From Doryteuthis pealeii (Eukaryota > Mollusca > Cephalopoda > Myopsida > Loliginidae): 64,000 bases of DNA. Position numbers and translations under genes: made by a program. Below, in pieces: positions 10,126 through 20,223 of this stretch. The stretch lies in contig CM042157.1 of the NCBI GenBank assembly GCA_023376005.1, positions 54,451,581 to 54,515,580 on the forward strand. The letters are read 5' to 3'. The notes under the pieces were generated by a model. The model saw only the letters and a program-made list of their open reading frames with translations, did no database searches and was not told where the DNA came from. Each line of letters opens with the position of its first letter. Position 1 is the first letter of the stretch.

Positions 10126-10555
10126 AAATTTTCTATTGAGCTGACGTATTGTTTTGCATTAGTCTGGTTTCATTGCGGTCTTGAGTAGAAGATGTCCTCC
10201 TCCATTTTTGTCTTGGCTCCATTTTTTTTTATTTAGTTTCTACCATTGACTGCACTTGTCTGTTTTTCCTGGTTCCCTTTGCCCAAAATTTATTGTTCCG
10301 CTGTCGGCTCAATTTCCAGTGCATGGAAGCATCAAGGCTGGCATGAAATGAACACAAGGCATAATATTGATTTGTGGTCCACCTTCCTTCGTGCTGTTCG
10401 TATTTTCAAAGCTGGAGTTTAGCACTTTAGATTTTTGTAGTTGTTACTCGCCTTGCCTCGTTAAAGTCCTGTATATTTATAACTCTAAATTATTATTATT
10501 ATTACTTGTTATTATTACTATTTGTGCACAAATGAACTGATCACAGGTGTGGAAT
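10126..10555. other. Unclassified sequence with (TTA)n
   Basis: Moderately complex sequence with no recognised domain, ending in a (TTA)n run at about 10486-10530. Its position between LINE copy 2 and the SINE head suggests it may be further retroelement debris, but I cannot show this. Confidence 0.4.
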
Positions 10556-10559
10556 ATTG

Positions 10560-10665
10560 GACTAAAGTCTAGATGCCCACTTCTGGGCTCAAAACCAGGT
10601 TTTACTCTTAAGAAAAGGAATTAATCTCTTTACCACAACAGCCATGCCACCTGCGTTATAGATTT
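10560..10665 (-). mobile_element. tRNA-derived SINE head, separate family
   Basis: The reverse complement begins CAGGTGGCATGGCTGTTGTG, with an A-box-like segment and later a B-box-like GGTTTTGAGCCC. This head (GGTGGCATGGCTGTGTGG-type) resembles a SINE family I associate with octopus genomes, from memory. Only the head is present, and its body and tail are missing. Confidence 0.45.
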
Positions 10666-10803
10666 AAAACCTGTACAAATGGTAATATTGAACATTAAGT
10701 CATTTAGGCTTTATAAAAGAAATTTGGTTATACTGTCAGGAATGTTTTTATTGCTTGTAAATATAAATGTATATTGCTAAATTCTCATTATGTATATATG
10801 TAA

Positions 10804-11050
10804 CCTGGTTAGCTGAGTCAGTAGAGTGTTTGGCTAGAAACCACAAGGTTCCTAGTTCAATACCAGCCCTCACCCAACTCAGTGTATGAGTAGCACAGGG
10901 ATCTGTGTGGTAAAGTAAGGAGCTGATGGTAGATGTGGTGCTCCACCTCAGATGCAAAAACAATTTCCTTGGTCTAGCGCTAGTGAAAAGGGGATAGATT
11001 CCCTCGCTGATTGGCTGATACCAACTTTAGGCCACCCCGACAACTCTTTT
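10804..11050 (+). mobile_element. SINE-A, near full length
   Basis: Head with box A (GGTTAGCTGAGTCAGTAGAG, about 10807-10826) and a box B eroded to AGTTCAATA (about 10855), then the complete body to GGCCACCCCGACAACTC. The body is close to that of the 8219 and 59162 copies. Confidence 0.85.
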
Positions 11051-11130
11051 TATATATGTAACCTAGCAAATTATGGCCTATCATAGCAGATTTTTATTAG
11101 AGCAGTAAACTTAAAATGCTTTAACTTAGA

Positions 11131-11838
11131 CTGTTGGCAGGGCATAGAATACACTGAATATATACCCTGCTGAGGAATAAGACTACCCACAAAGGAGTAT
11201 CCTGGGTATATGACACTAAACTGCATCTGGTGGTGAGGCTACAGATCTGGAGTTCTGGGGAGTGTGTGTACCCCTTCATTGCCATTACTCCTAGGTTCAC
11301 TCTGACCCAGAGTGATATTACTTGTTAGGGTCCCATCTATGGGTCAAATAGAATTGTTTAAAAATTATTAGTATTGGATAGGAATATGTAAAACCATATA
11401 ACTGAGTACAAACAATTATTATAATAAAATAGAATTATTATTGTTTGGTAGAAAGAGTTTAAACTTTTCAACTGTATAAAAATTCTTAGTAATTAATAGG
11501 AATACTTGATACTATATAAGTGTAAATTATTTGCATTAAAAATAATTACTTTAGGCTATTTACTAAGGATTATTATTATTAGTTATTTGTAACCATGTAA
11601 CTGTGTTCGAACAAATAGAAATAATTACTTGAAACCATATAATTATTAGTATTTGATAAGAATGCTTGAAACTATATAATTGCACAAATTAGATAGGAGT
11701 ACTTGATATATAACTGTGTGAAAAAAAAAATCCTGACTACTACACAAATGGGAATATAAACATACAATGAACCTAATTCCCTAACCTCTAGACATAAAAT
11801 AACCCTAGACGAGTTGACATGTCATTAAAACCAATCAG
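11131..11838 (+). mobile_element. Family C, long copy with internal satellite
   Basis: Opens with GTTGGCAGGGCATAGAATAC and passes through the shared blocks GTATCCTGGGTATATGACAC, CTTCATTGCCATTACTCC, GGGTCCCATCTATGGGTC and, at the far end, CATAAAATAACCCTAGAC and CATTAAAACCAATCA. Between 11360 and 11735 lies an array of about five diverged ~50-bp units (TTAGTATTTGATAGGAATAC-TTGAAACCATATAA-type). No pol III boxes and no reading frame are seen, so its class is unknown. Confidence 0.7.
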
Positions 11839-11930
11839 TTTCAAGTTTGTTTAACCCTTAGAAAAAAGAAAAAAGTAATTCTCTTTTTGGTTGAACTAAG
11901 AACTTTTCAGCATCTCATATTAATTAAATA

Positions 11931-11957
11931 CTAGCAGGACCTGTGGATATACCACAG
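11931..11957 (-). mobile_element. Helitron-like 3' end
   Basis: On the minus strand, the hairpin CTGTGG-TATAT-CCACAG (11941-11957) is followed by GTCCTGCTAG and then a T. A short hairpin followed by CTRR at an A/T target is the classical Helitron 3' signature. No Rep or helicase coding sequence and no 5' TC end were located. Confidence 0.45.
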
Positions 11958-14340
11958 TATGATAATTTAATTATTACATCGTTTGATATATTTACTTAAG
12001 ATCTATTGAAAATAGTTCAATATGTAAAAAGTATTCTAATCTTGATTTAACTTTCTCTCACTCTTTTTTTCTTTCCTTCTTTTCATCATCGATTGAAACA
12101 GATTAGCATTATTGTTTTTTGTGTTCTCACCCACTCTCTCTGTCTTTCTCATACTCTCTTTCTTTCTTTCTTATATTTTTTTCTGTGTATGATGTCCTTT
12201 ATTTTTTTATAATAAAAACAGAATGGTCCATTATTTAGCTGAGGTGACGACACTCATAAGAAATAAGAATTTGGTCGATAAGTGACACAGTTTTTACAGT
12301 TTTGCACTTCATCTTGGACAATTTGGACAGTTTAATTTTTAACCAGAGGGTGTTGCAAGATGATAATGTCTGGAGATTAAAGAACACCAGTATTAATATA
12401 TAGATCATCAGGAAGGCACTTCATAAAATTACTTTATACTTAACCTATTTTTAAATTCAAACCTTTTATTCACACTTTAATCAAGACATTGATCTAAGAT
12501 TAAACTTTAATTAAACTCAGCATAGATTGAGATGTTTATCAGTATATTCATTCAGGACTTGATCCAAACATTAGTCAATACTTTGATATATGTTCTGATT
12601 CTAGTTTTGATGCCATTTTTTTATGACCACTTTGAGGAAGGCATTGATCCAGACTAGAAAATTGGTTTGTGTGTAGATCCAGACTTTCTCAATTTATTTA
12701 TTTTTTAAAGCTTTGATTCAGATTTTTATCTATATTTTCAATGTAAACATTGATTAGGCATTAGCAAAGGCAGATTTTTTTTTTTGTTGCCTTGGACCAT
12801 ATCTTAGACTGCTCAAGATTTTGAGTCACTCTATGGTATAAATACTAATCAAAAATTCATTTTTTGATCTTTGATTGTGGATTCAATTCAGCCTTGAACC
12901 AGGATTTATTTATAACTTTTGTTCAGTCTCTTGTTTATGATTTGAGCTGCGATTTAGATTTCTTATTTCAGATTTTGATCTTAATTATTAGTTTTGACTT
13001 ATGTTTTAGTTTAGGTATTTCTCAATATTTTTATTTCCACTTTTATTTGTGGTTGTCATAATTTAAGCAGATTTGATTTTGTCAATAGAATTATAAAGTT
13101 TTTCATTATTTTTCATCACAGGACCAATTAACTTATTAGTCTTCTTTCAATTTTTTTGTGTTGCTAAAATCTATGAGTTATTATCTTCTTTACTAGATCT
13201 TATATTTTGACCATTATGTTGTCAAAAGGTTCTTACAAGAAAGAATAACAGATATGAAATAATTAATGACTCAGTGTAGGTATCAGTCTAGAACTGATTT
13301 CTATCATTTAAAAATATTCAATCTTTAATTGTTGGAATCCTTATTCTGTTTTTATTGATTTTCAAGATGATACGGAGTTGTCCAGGATAATATGTTTCAT
13401 ATTGATATGATATTGTGTATAAGCCTCATCAGAAAAACAGTCCAGATATGAGGAGTTTTTTTGGGTTTTTTAAAATTTTTTCTTTGGTCACCTAGAAGGT
13501 CTATAGTATTTTGACTTTTTCATGGTGGTCATGACAAATAACGATATAAAAACAGTCAGAAGTTGTTGGTTTTTTGGTGTGGGGTGGTGGAGACATATCA
13601 GGTATCAGATGTCTTCCTTCTTATTTTCTTACCAGAGATCTATTTGATCTTTAGTTAAGAGTATTTTTTTTAATTAAATTCTTTAGATTTATTACAAGAT
13701 ATACAAACTGATGTACATATTGGTTCATTCCATTTTTTTAACAAAATGTCCAAAGTGAATAAAAAATAAAATCCTAAATAGCATTTAAAAAAAGATTTTA
13801 TGAGTGGCTGGGTTAAAGAATATTTGACTTTTAAGATAGGGTCTTAAATTTAAATATACAAAAGAGCTATTATGTCTTGGGGAGGAGGTACAATGGCCAA
13901 AAGTTATAGTAGTAATCTGCAATACAGCTTGACAGGAAATAGACCATCTATTCACTAAAATGAATGTGTATGTGACAGTAAATGCCTGGGTGTATCTGAA
14001 CTAGTAAAAAAAAGATTTTTTTTACAATTTAGAAATAGAAAAATTAATTTTTAAATGTAAAAATTTTAGGAAAATATTGGTTATGAAAACAAGTTCTGGT
14101 TATTATGGACCCGATTCAGCCTATGAGTTGAATGTTCAAGACACCTGCTTTGACTTTAGAACTTCAGAAACCATTAATGTTTGTTGTATATTTTGAATGC
14201 ATTTTAACATTCTGATATATTTTTAGGGGGAGAGGTACTTCATATAATCCAAGAAATATGGAATATTCAACTTTATTTTTAAACAGAATATGTTAGCTTT
14301 TGGGGAGGGAACCAATCAGCATTATGAATATGATAATGTG
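11958..14340. other. AT-rich DNA with decayed TTGATCCAGA-type repeats
   Basis: No gene. Between about 12430 and 13020, phrases such as CATTGATCCAGACT, CTTGATCCAAACATT, TTTGATTCAGA and TTTTGATCTTAA recur at short, irregular spacing, as expected of an old tandem array of a ~12-bp unit. The remainder (13030-14340) has no recognised structure. Confidence 0.5.
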
Positions 14341-14352
14341 TTAAATAACATC

Positions 14353-14379
14353 AATATATATATATATATATATATATAA
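14353..14379. repeat. (TA)13 microsatellite
   Basis: Uninterrupted TA dinucleotides. Confidence 0.95.
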
Positions 14380-14465
14380 TGCCAGAGTTTGTCTGTCTGC
14401 TTTTCAACCTTTCCCCATCTACCGTTGAAGTCCTATATCAATTATGAACCACCATGTTTTAGCTT

Positions 14466-14628
14466 AAAAGATGGGGTATCTGGTGTTATCCCGGTGCAAA
14501 AGATGGGTTACTTTTAGGTTCAAAAGATAGGATATCAAGTGTTGGCTGGGTACAAAAAATAGGGTATCTAGTGTTACCCAGGTGCAAAAGATACCCCATT
14601 TTTTGCACCTGGTGTTGCCTGGGTGCCA
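14466..14628 (+). repeat. 32-bp minisatellite, five units
   Basis: AAAAGAT/AAAAAAT unit starts fall at 14466, 14498, 14522, 14554 and 14586 (spacings 32, 24, 32, 32). The unit pattern is AAAAGATGGGGTATCTGGTG-TTACCCGGGTGC. The last unit junction forms a hairpin (14580-14610; 13-bp arms AGGTGCAAAAGAT, one mismatch, 5-nt loop). Confidence 0.8.
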
Positions 14629-14711
14629 AATATGTCATTACAGTTTGTTTTTTTGCTACACTTAAATGACTTATATCAAGTTTTTTATGTAGTTCTTTTT
14701 GTTTATAATTA

Positions 14712-14742
14712 CTAGCTAAAGTACCCACCTACGTTTGGTAGG
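14712..14742 (-). mobile_element. Helitron-like 3' end
   Basis: On the minus strand, hairpin CCTAC-CAAAC-GTAGG (14728-14742) is followed by TGGGTACTTTAGCTAG and then T. This is the same architecture and orientation as at 11931. The minisatellite 90 bp away is consistent with Helitron-type elements, which often carry internal minisatellites, but the linkage is inference. Confidence 0.4.
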
Positions 14743-14744
14743 GG

Positions 14745-15800
14745 GCCAAGACCACAGCTGTTTATAATGACAGTAAAACAATTTCTTTCTACTGATGGTG
14801 AGGTGTTTAGTGTTGACTCCATCATGTAAGTATAGATGTATGCAGCTTCAAATGTTATGCTAAAATAATTCAGTGTTCCATTTACATTTTAAGCAGACTT
14901 CATAAAAAAAAAGAAAAATTATTAAGAAAAGATTGATTTGCAGAAATATGGATTTTGCATACAAAATTGTGGTGTGTGTGGAATTTTCAGTAAGGAGAGT
15001 TTCTTATTTTTCTTTTGTTTGAGAATACATCCAGTTTTCATTATCATTTCTTCAAGAATTCCTTTTGAGTTTGAAGAAATCATTTTATATATTTTTTGAG
15101 GGTTTTCTTCTTTTACAGAATGAAAACTCTTCCAAAATATTTACAGTTTGGTTTATTTCCTACTTTTTAGATGAAATATCATCAACCATTATTATGAATT
15201 TTGATTTGTATCTTTTAATTTTAGTTGATTTTTTCACACACCATCATCCAGGTCATTATTTCAATGATGACAAGGAAAATAAGATATAGGCTATTAATAC
15301 TTTATAATCCAGTGTGCCAACAGCATTGATTCCTTTGACTCACTTTTGCCATTCAACCCTATTGGTCATTGAATTTGGTAGGTCCTCTTGATAAGAGGTT
15401 CCCAACCACATGGCCAAGGACCAGTACTATGCCACAAAGAAAGAATAAACGTTTTAAAAATTAGATGCATTTTTATTTTGATTAATCTTTTGAGATTACA
15501 GAGTAGATTAGTCATAAGGAACACACATCTCCTATCATTCCCAGAAAGGACCATCTAGTTGCAGGGAAATAAAAAGAGAAAATGTAATGGAACATTGAAA
15601 ATATACTTACGATTACAACCAAACTTTAACACTTACAAATGAATCAAATTTTGGTATTAAATAAGCCATGAGGAATTGATATGCCATTCAACAAATAAAC
15701 TAAACCAAGACTTGAGGTAGAACTTTAAACTTCTCCTGTATTATATGGTAAGAAAGCAAAAGAATGCTTCATGAAAATATCGGTCAATTTTTTTCTATAT
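14745..15800. other. AT-rich non-coding DNA
   Basis: No recognised gene or repeat. The short frames at 15065-15289 and 15366-15554 (minus) have no family features. Confidence 0.55.
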
Positions 15801-15810
15801 TTTTTGAACA

Positions 15811-15909
15811 AGAGAGGAGGGGGAGGAGGAGGAGGAGGAGAAGAAGGTAAATAAAGTTAGTCAAATCTAAATGGAGCAAAAGATAAATTTCCCCCTTCTC
15901 TCTCTCTCT

Positions 15910-15985
<76 letters not shown>

Positions 15986-15986
15986 T
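15811..15986. repeat. (GAG)n, then (CT)n-(TA)n-(GA)n compound array
   Basis: An impure GGA/GAG tract covers 15811-15846. After ~45 bp of ordinary sequence comes (CT)7 (about 15897-15911), (TA)~31 (15912-15974) and (GA)6 (to 15985). Since CT on one side pairs with GA on the other and TA is self-complementary, 15897-15985 is one continuous inverted repeat. Confidence 0.9.
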
Positions 15987-15999
15987 TGGTTTCGAAGAA

Positions 16000-16715
16000 A
16001 AACTAACTTTGAGCTTGAGAATTGGACAAAAAAAAATTTAAAAAATAAACCCAGAGCAGATGCAAATTTCATTTTTTTTCCCCACCTCCATCTTTAAATG
16101 TGTATAATTACTGTACTCATTCTCTAGCTTCAGTTGGTGTTGGGAGCCTGGCTGCAGTTGGGGGATGAATGGTTGTAAATCAATAAGAAATCAATTCACC
16201 CATCTATAAGCACACAAGCAAGATGCCTTCCCTGGCAAGGTGGGGGTAGTGGCTTGATGTATATATATGTATATTTGGAGATGCAGAGGGAAGATGTACG
16301 TAGGTAGAGTTACCTGCCCTTGTCTGCTGGCTAACCCAAATTTGCTGCCATCTTTACTTTTTTTTTCTCAAGAACATTTTTTCTTTCTTTTAGTTTTCTT
16401 TTTTTCTACTTTGTTTTATTTAGACTTAAAGGGGAAAAAAAGACCTGGTCACAGTCTCTTTCTTTTGTTAGGATTTGGTTCTGTCTTTGCTTTGTTTACT
16501 CAGAATATCAAGAGATTCTTTTTCTTAAACTAGGAATATTCTGGCTATATAAGTTCAATGGGAATGCTGACTTCACAAAATTATCATTCAGTTGTAAATT
16601 GAACAGTAAATTGGTCTATTCTCTAAGTTGGTGCATTTTATGTATATTGCTCGCATAAAAGTCTTGCTGTAATGTGCCTTGCTATAAAGTCTTGCTATAA
16701 TATGTATACATACAA
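16000..16715. other. Mixed non-coding DNA
   Basis: 16120-16340 is more complex and GC-richer than its surroundings. On the minus strand it holds AAAGATGGCAGCA (a good start context) but a stop follows after six codons. The block ATTATCATTCAGTTGTAAATTG (about 16579-16600) recurs near 48973-48994, so 16565-16630 is probably part of a repeat. Confidence 0.45.
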
Positions 16716-16718
16716 GCT

Positions 16719-16752
<34 letters not shown>

Positions 16753-16852
16753 ATTTTTTATTTCTAAACTCAACCTCCTTCAGTCGGAATTATCCTGAAG
16801 AACCATTCGGGTGAAAACTAGGTAGATAGTGTCTGACTCATGTAGGTCCTTA

Positions 16853-16892
<40 letters not shown>
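16719..16892. repeat. (CA)n/(TA)n and (TA)n microsatellites
   Basis: (CA)12 runs into a short (TA)n at 16719-16752, and a separate (TA)18 lies at 16857-16892. The sequence between them has no recognised feature. Confidence 0.9.
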
Positions 16893-16894
<2 letters not shown>

Positions 16895-17192
16895 GGTGAG
16901 AAAGTAATTACAAAGATAATTTATGATAATTTTTATATAAGACAAACAAGAAAATTTGTAAGATGACAATCATTTAAAGATACATTTAAAAAGAAATGAC
17001 TTCTATATAGTTTTTAATGAATGATGCTGCCTAAATATATATATATAGAGATTTTTGAATAAAATTCAACAATATAAGAAAAGAAAAACAATGCAGAAAA
17101 TTAAATTGACATGTTTTGCTATGGAGATAGCTTCATCTATACTATATCCATAAAATCAGAATTTTGGGTTATATATATTATATTTGTGTGTG

Positions 17193-17231
<39 letters not shown>

Positions 17232-17790
17232 TAGATAGATGATATGAATTTCCGTAATCTGTAGACAAAAAGCAACATTTAAATGTTTATATTGTTATCA
17301 TTTTCTAATTGTTATCCTAGCAATAATTGTTGTGATAATGATTCTCATCAAAATTGTTCTGATTAATCTTTCTTGCTTTTCTGTAGTGAAGATAACAAAT
17401 ATATAAGATGCTAGCAGTTAATCAATGTTGTGTGCACCTGTAAAAAAAGAATGTTTCAATCAGCTATAACTATGCAATATTGTTATGATCCTATCTCCTG
17501 TTACATGCAAGTGAAATCATTTGCCATCATTGACAATATTCAGTGGAAAGATGACTTCTCATATTAAAAAAGTTCTATAAAATTAAATCGAGGAGAATTT
17601 TAAAAGGAAGGGGAAAAAAGTTTAAAAAAAAAACAAAAACAAAAAAAAAAAACAAGCAAAAAAGAAAAATAGAATAACATATTGCAAAAATCTTGTTAGA
17701 ATTATTTAGAAGCACTAATATTGTTTTATTTTTTATTTTATAGTAGCTGAACCTGTGAAATTTTCACAATTTAATTAGTTTATACAAATG
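16893..17790. other. AT-rich DNA with (TA)n
   Basis: (TA)n followed by (GATA)3 at 17197-17242. The rest (A-rich at 17600-17670) has no recognised feature. Confidence 0.6.
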
Positions 17791-17791
<1 letters not shown>

Positions 17792-17827
<36 letters not shown>

Positions 17828-17958
17828 AGCTCTTCATATGTATTATGCACTTTTTTATATTCATTCATTATTCCGACTTATTTGGTTATTTATTTATTTA
17901 TTTTTTTTAATTATGTCTCACTTGATTTCTTTTCTCTTTTCCGTTGTTGTCCTCTCTT

Positions 17959-18002
<44 letters not shown>
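17792..18002. repeat. Two (TA)n microsatellites
   Basis: (TA)16 at 17792-17824 and (TA)~21 at 17961-18002. The second one is the insertion site of the mariner-derived element that follows. Confidence 0.9.
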
Positions 18003-18006
<4 letters not shown>

Positions 18007-18201
18007 GGTGCGCTAAAAATTCATAGGCTATTGTCATATCTGCTGTTGATGAATGTTTTGACCAATGGGACCCAAGCACTGCAACACCGATGGAAGAATT
18101 ATGTAGACCACAATAGGAACTGTGTTGAAGAACCTCATTTAGTCACATTCCATGAGAGCAGCTTATTCAGCCTATGAATTTTTCAGCAGACTTTTCTCAG
18201 A
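18003..18201 (+). mobile_element. Mariner-derived miniature element M-b
   Basis: A ~199-bp element with TA at both edges. Its inverted ends share AAAAATTCATAGGCT (left 18013-18029; right about 18169-18185) and extend outward imperfectly. The interior still encodes a mariner C-terminus, HRWKNYVDHNRNCVEE (W..CV...G.YVE pattern), so it arose by deletion of a coding mariner. A relative lies at 62950-63155. Confidence 0.75.
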
Positions 18202-18262
18202 TACAATGTTATATCATCACCATCATAATCATCACTAGTCCCATAACCTGATTTGCTAATTG

Positions 18263-18520
18263 AGCTGCTACTCATGTTGGACAGAAATAACCTGGTGGAG
18301 CCAATCCCCCTCCAGGTCTACGTTTTTCCTTTTCCTAGAATGGTTGCCATACCAAAGATTCCAGTCTGCCCTACTATTTACCCTTAGCTGAAGGAATGAT
18401 TCATACTTTTCCCAAGGGTATTAGTGCCATATGAAATACAAACAGCCTTGTTCAGGATTTGAACCCCAGTAGCAGAATCTACTTTCTACAGCAATAACCA
18501 TTATGCCATGAGCGCCTCTA
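18263..18520 (-). mobile_element. SINE-B, variant tail
   Basis: On the minus strand: head with box A (GGCATAATGGTTATTGCTG, about 18491-18514) and box B (GGTTCAAATCC-like, about 18457-18467), then the standard body. The 3' end differs from most copies, reading GTAGACCTGGAGGGGGATTG and GGTTATTTCTGTCC instead of the TTGACCTTGTGTCACATCC tail. The copy at 45752-46003 has the same variant tail. Confidence 0.8.
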
Positions 18521-18529
18521 TCAGAAAAT

Positions 18530-19160
18530 TATATAAAATCTGATTTATACAGAATATCAAAGCAAATGACAACTAATTTTTTGGTTAAACTTGCATTTTG
18601 TCATGAGGAAAAAAAATGTAAATAAAGTAAAACTTAGCCAAAACAGGAAATAAAATTAATTTCTTTATGTTGGAAGTAGGGAGAATGATTCTCAACTTTC
18701 AGATAGAAACTAATGAGGCAAATATCTTTCCATGATGCCTCACTAACACATGAGCTTCTTGGGATTTTTTTTCGCTTTTTCCAGAAATGAAGAAACTTAA
18801 ATCTTCTCCGGTGTCTTGAAAAACAAAAACATTATTTCCTCAAGCAATAGGAGCCAACACAACACAATATAGCAATGAGCTTCACCAGGGAAGTCTCTTC
18901 ATTTTTTTTTCTTGTTTCATTTAATTTTTTAAGGTAGAATTATGTGTGTGTATTTTTTTAAAACTAGATTTTATTCATTTTTTTTTTTTTTACTATGTAT
19001 CATATCACTAATACACCTGGTTTTAAAATTATTTACAGCAATTTAGAAATAAAACAAAAGATTTTTAAAAAAAAACCAAAAAAAACCATCAAAGCAGCAA
19101 TGGCAAAATCTGATCCTCAAAACAAATATGTGATCAAAAAGTTTTGAGATTGAATCTTAA
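18530..19160. other. AT-rich non-coding DNA
   Basis: Homopolymer runs and no recognised feature. Confidence 0.55.
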
Positions 19161-19164
19161 ACTT

Positions 19165-19345
19165 TATTTTTTACTTCATATTCACCAGACTTGACTTTAT
19201 ACAACTTTTTCCTATTTCCCAAAAAGAAAATTAATCTCATTGGTAAGATCTGAGGACATGGAAGACATTAGAAAAATATGCAGCATTCTTTATACTCACC
19301 AGACCTAGTTCTATAGGGCTTTTTCTGAAAGTACAATTTAATCAG
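19165..19345 (+). pseudogene. Mariner catalytic-region relic, duplicated (M-g)
   Basis: Two successive stretches encode the motif around the third catalytic Asp of mariner transposase: YSPDLTLYNFFLFPKKK at about 19178-19230 and YSPDLVL-GFF at about 19292-19325, the second with a stop. The order suggests either a local duplication or two decayed insertions of the same family. Confidence 0.6.
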
Positions 19346-19393
19346 ATATAACATCATCATATGAACTTTTCAGCCCAATATTGTGTGCGTGTG

Positions 19394-19394
<1 letters not shown>

Positions 19395-19428
<34 letters not shown>

Positions 19429-19667
19429 GTATATGTATATGTATATGTATATATGTATATGTGTATATATATATATATGTATAATAGGTTACAAAAAAAT
19501 TAGGGTGTTTTGGTGGGGACTGGAACAGATTAATGGTGTTTCAGTTTATTTCAGTGTGGAAAATTGATATAAAAAGGAAATTGAGTTACAAGGAGAATAA
19601 ATAAAAACTCGTAGGTAAAGGTACCATTGTGTGTCTGTGCACGCATGCTTGTGTGCATTTATATATG

Positions 19668-19700
<33 letters not shown>
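19395..19700. repeat. TA/TG/CA microsatellite cluster
   Basis: A (TA)n with TATATG variants covers 19395-19480 and (TA)n(CA)5 covers 19659-19700. The intervening ~170 bp is unremarkable. Confidence 0.85.
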
Positions 19701-19701
<1 letters not shown>

Positions 19702-20063
19702 TGATTGTTAGGTCTCTTCTACTCAGTTTGAAAGTTATTTTTTAAAAGCTGAATTAATATTCCTTCATTTGATTTTATTGATTTCCAACTTTGACTCTAA
19801 CCATTAAAAGTAAGTAACTTGTTGCACTGGTTTTCTATGAAGATGCTTTTTCATCTTGTTCATTTAATATTCTAGACAATAAACGTATTTCAAGTTTTAT
19901 GACGTCTAGATTGATTACTTGCAATGTCGAATGTCTACCACGTTTTAAAATCTGAATTTTTCTTTTAGGTTTATGATTATCATAATTTACCAAGTGACTT
20001 TTTCTGTCTGTCTCTCATTGTATAATTCAAAGTCAAATATATATATATCGATAAATAAATAAA

Positions 20064-20202
20064 TGTTTTAGTTTATGTTTATTTGCATTGGAACAATTTT
20101 GCTACCATTGGTTTCTTGCTCTGTGGCAGTCATCAGGCGACGAAAGTGTTTTGAAAAATTGGTAGCAAAATTGTTCCAATGCAATAGATATAAACTAAAA
20201 CA
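20064..20202. repeat. Long hairpin: 44-bp arms, 52-nt loop
   Basis: The left arm 20064-20107 and right arm 20160-20202 are inverted copies, sharing GCATTGGAACAATTTTGCTACCA and TGTTTTAGTTTAT with two mismatches and one gap. The loop contains GTGGCAGTCATCAGGCGACG. No TA or other target duplication is obvious. Confidence 0.85.
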
Positions 20203-20223
20203 TAATAATATATAATAATAATA

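Noticed and set aside
16267..16533. 88-codon frame and an AAAGATGGCAGCA start context on the opposite strand near 16345
   Set aside because: The plus frame becomes F/L-rich simple sequence; the minus start is followed by a stop after six codons.
20108..20150. CTGATGA ... GAAAC on the minus strand in the hairpin loop, resembling a hammerhead ribozyme core
   Set aside because: Only two bases separate the GTC from CTGATGA and the putative stem II does not pair, so the required three-way fold is not supported.
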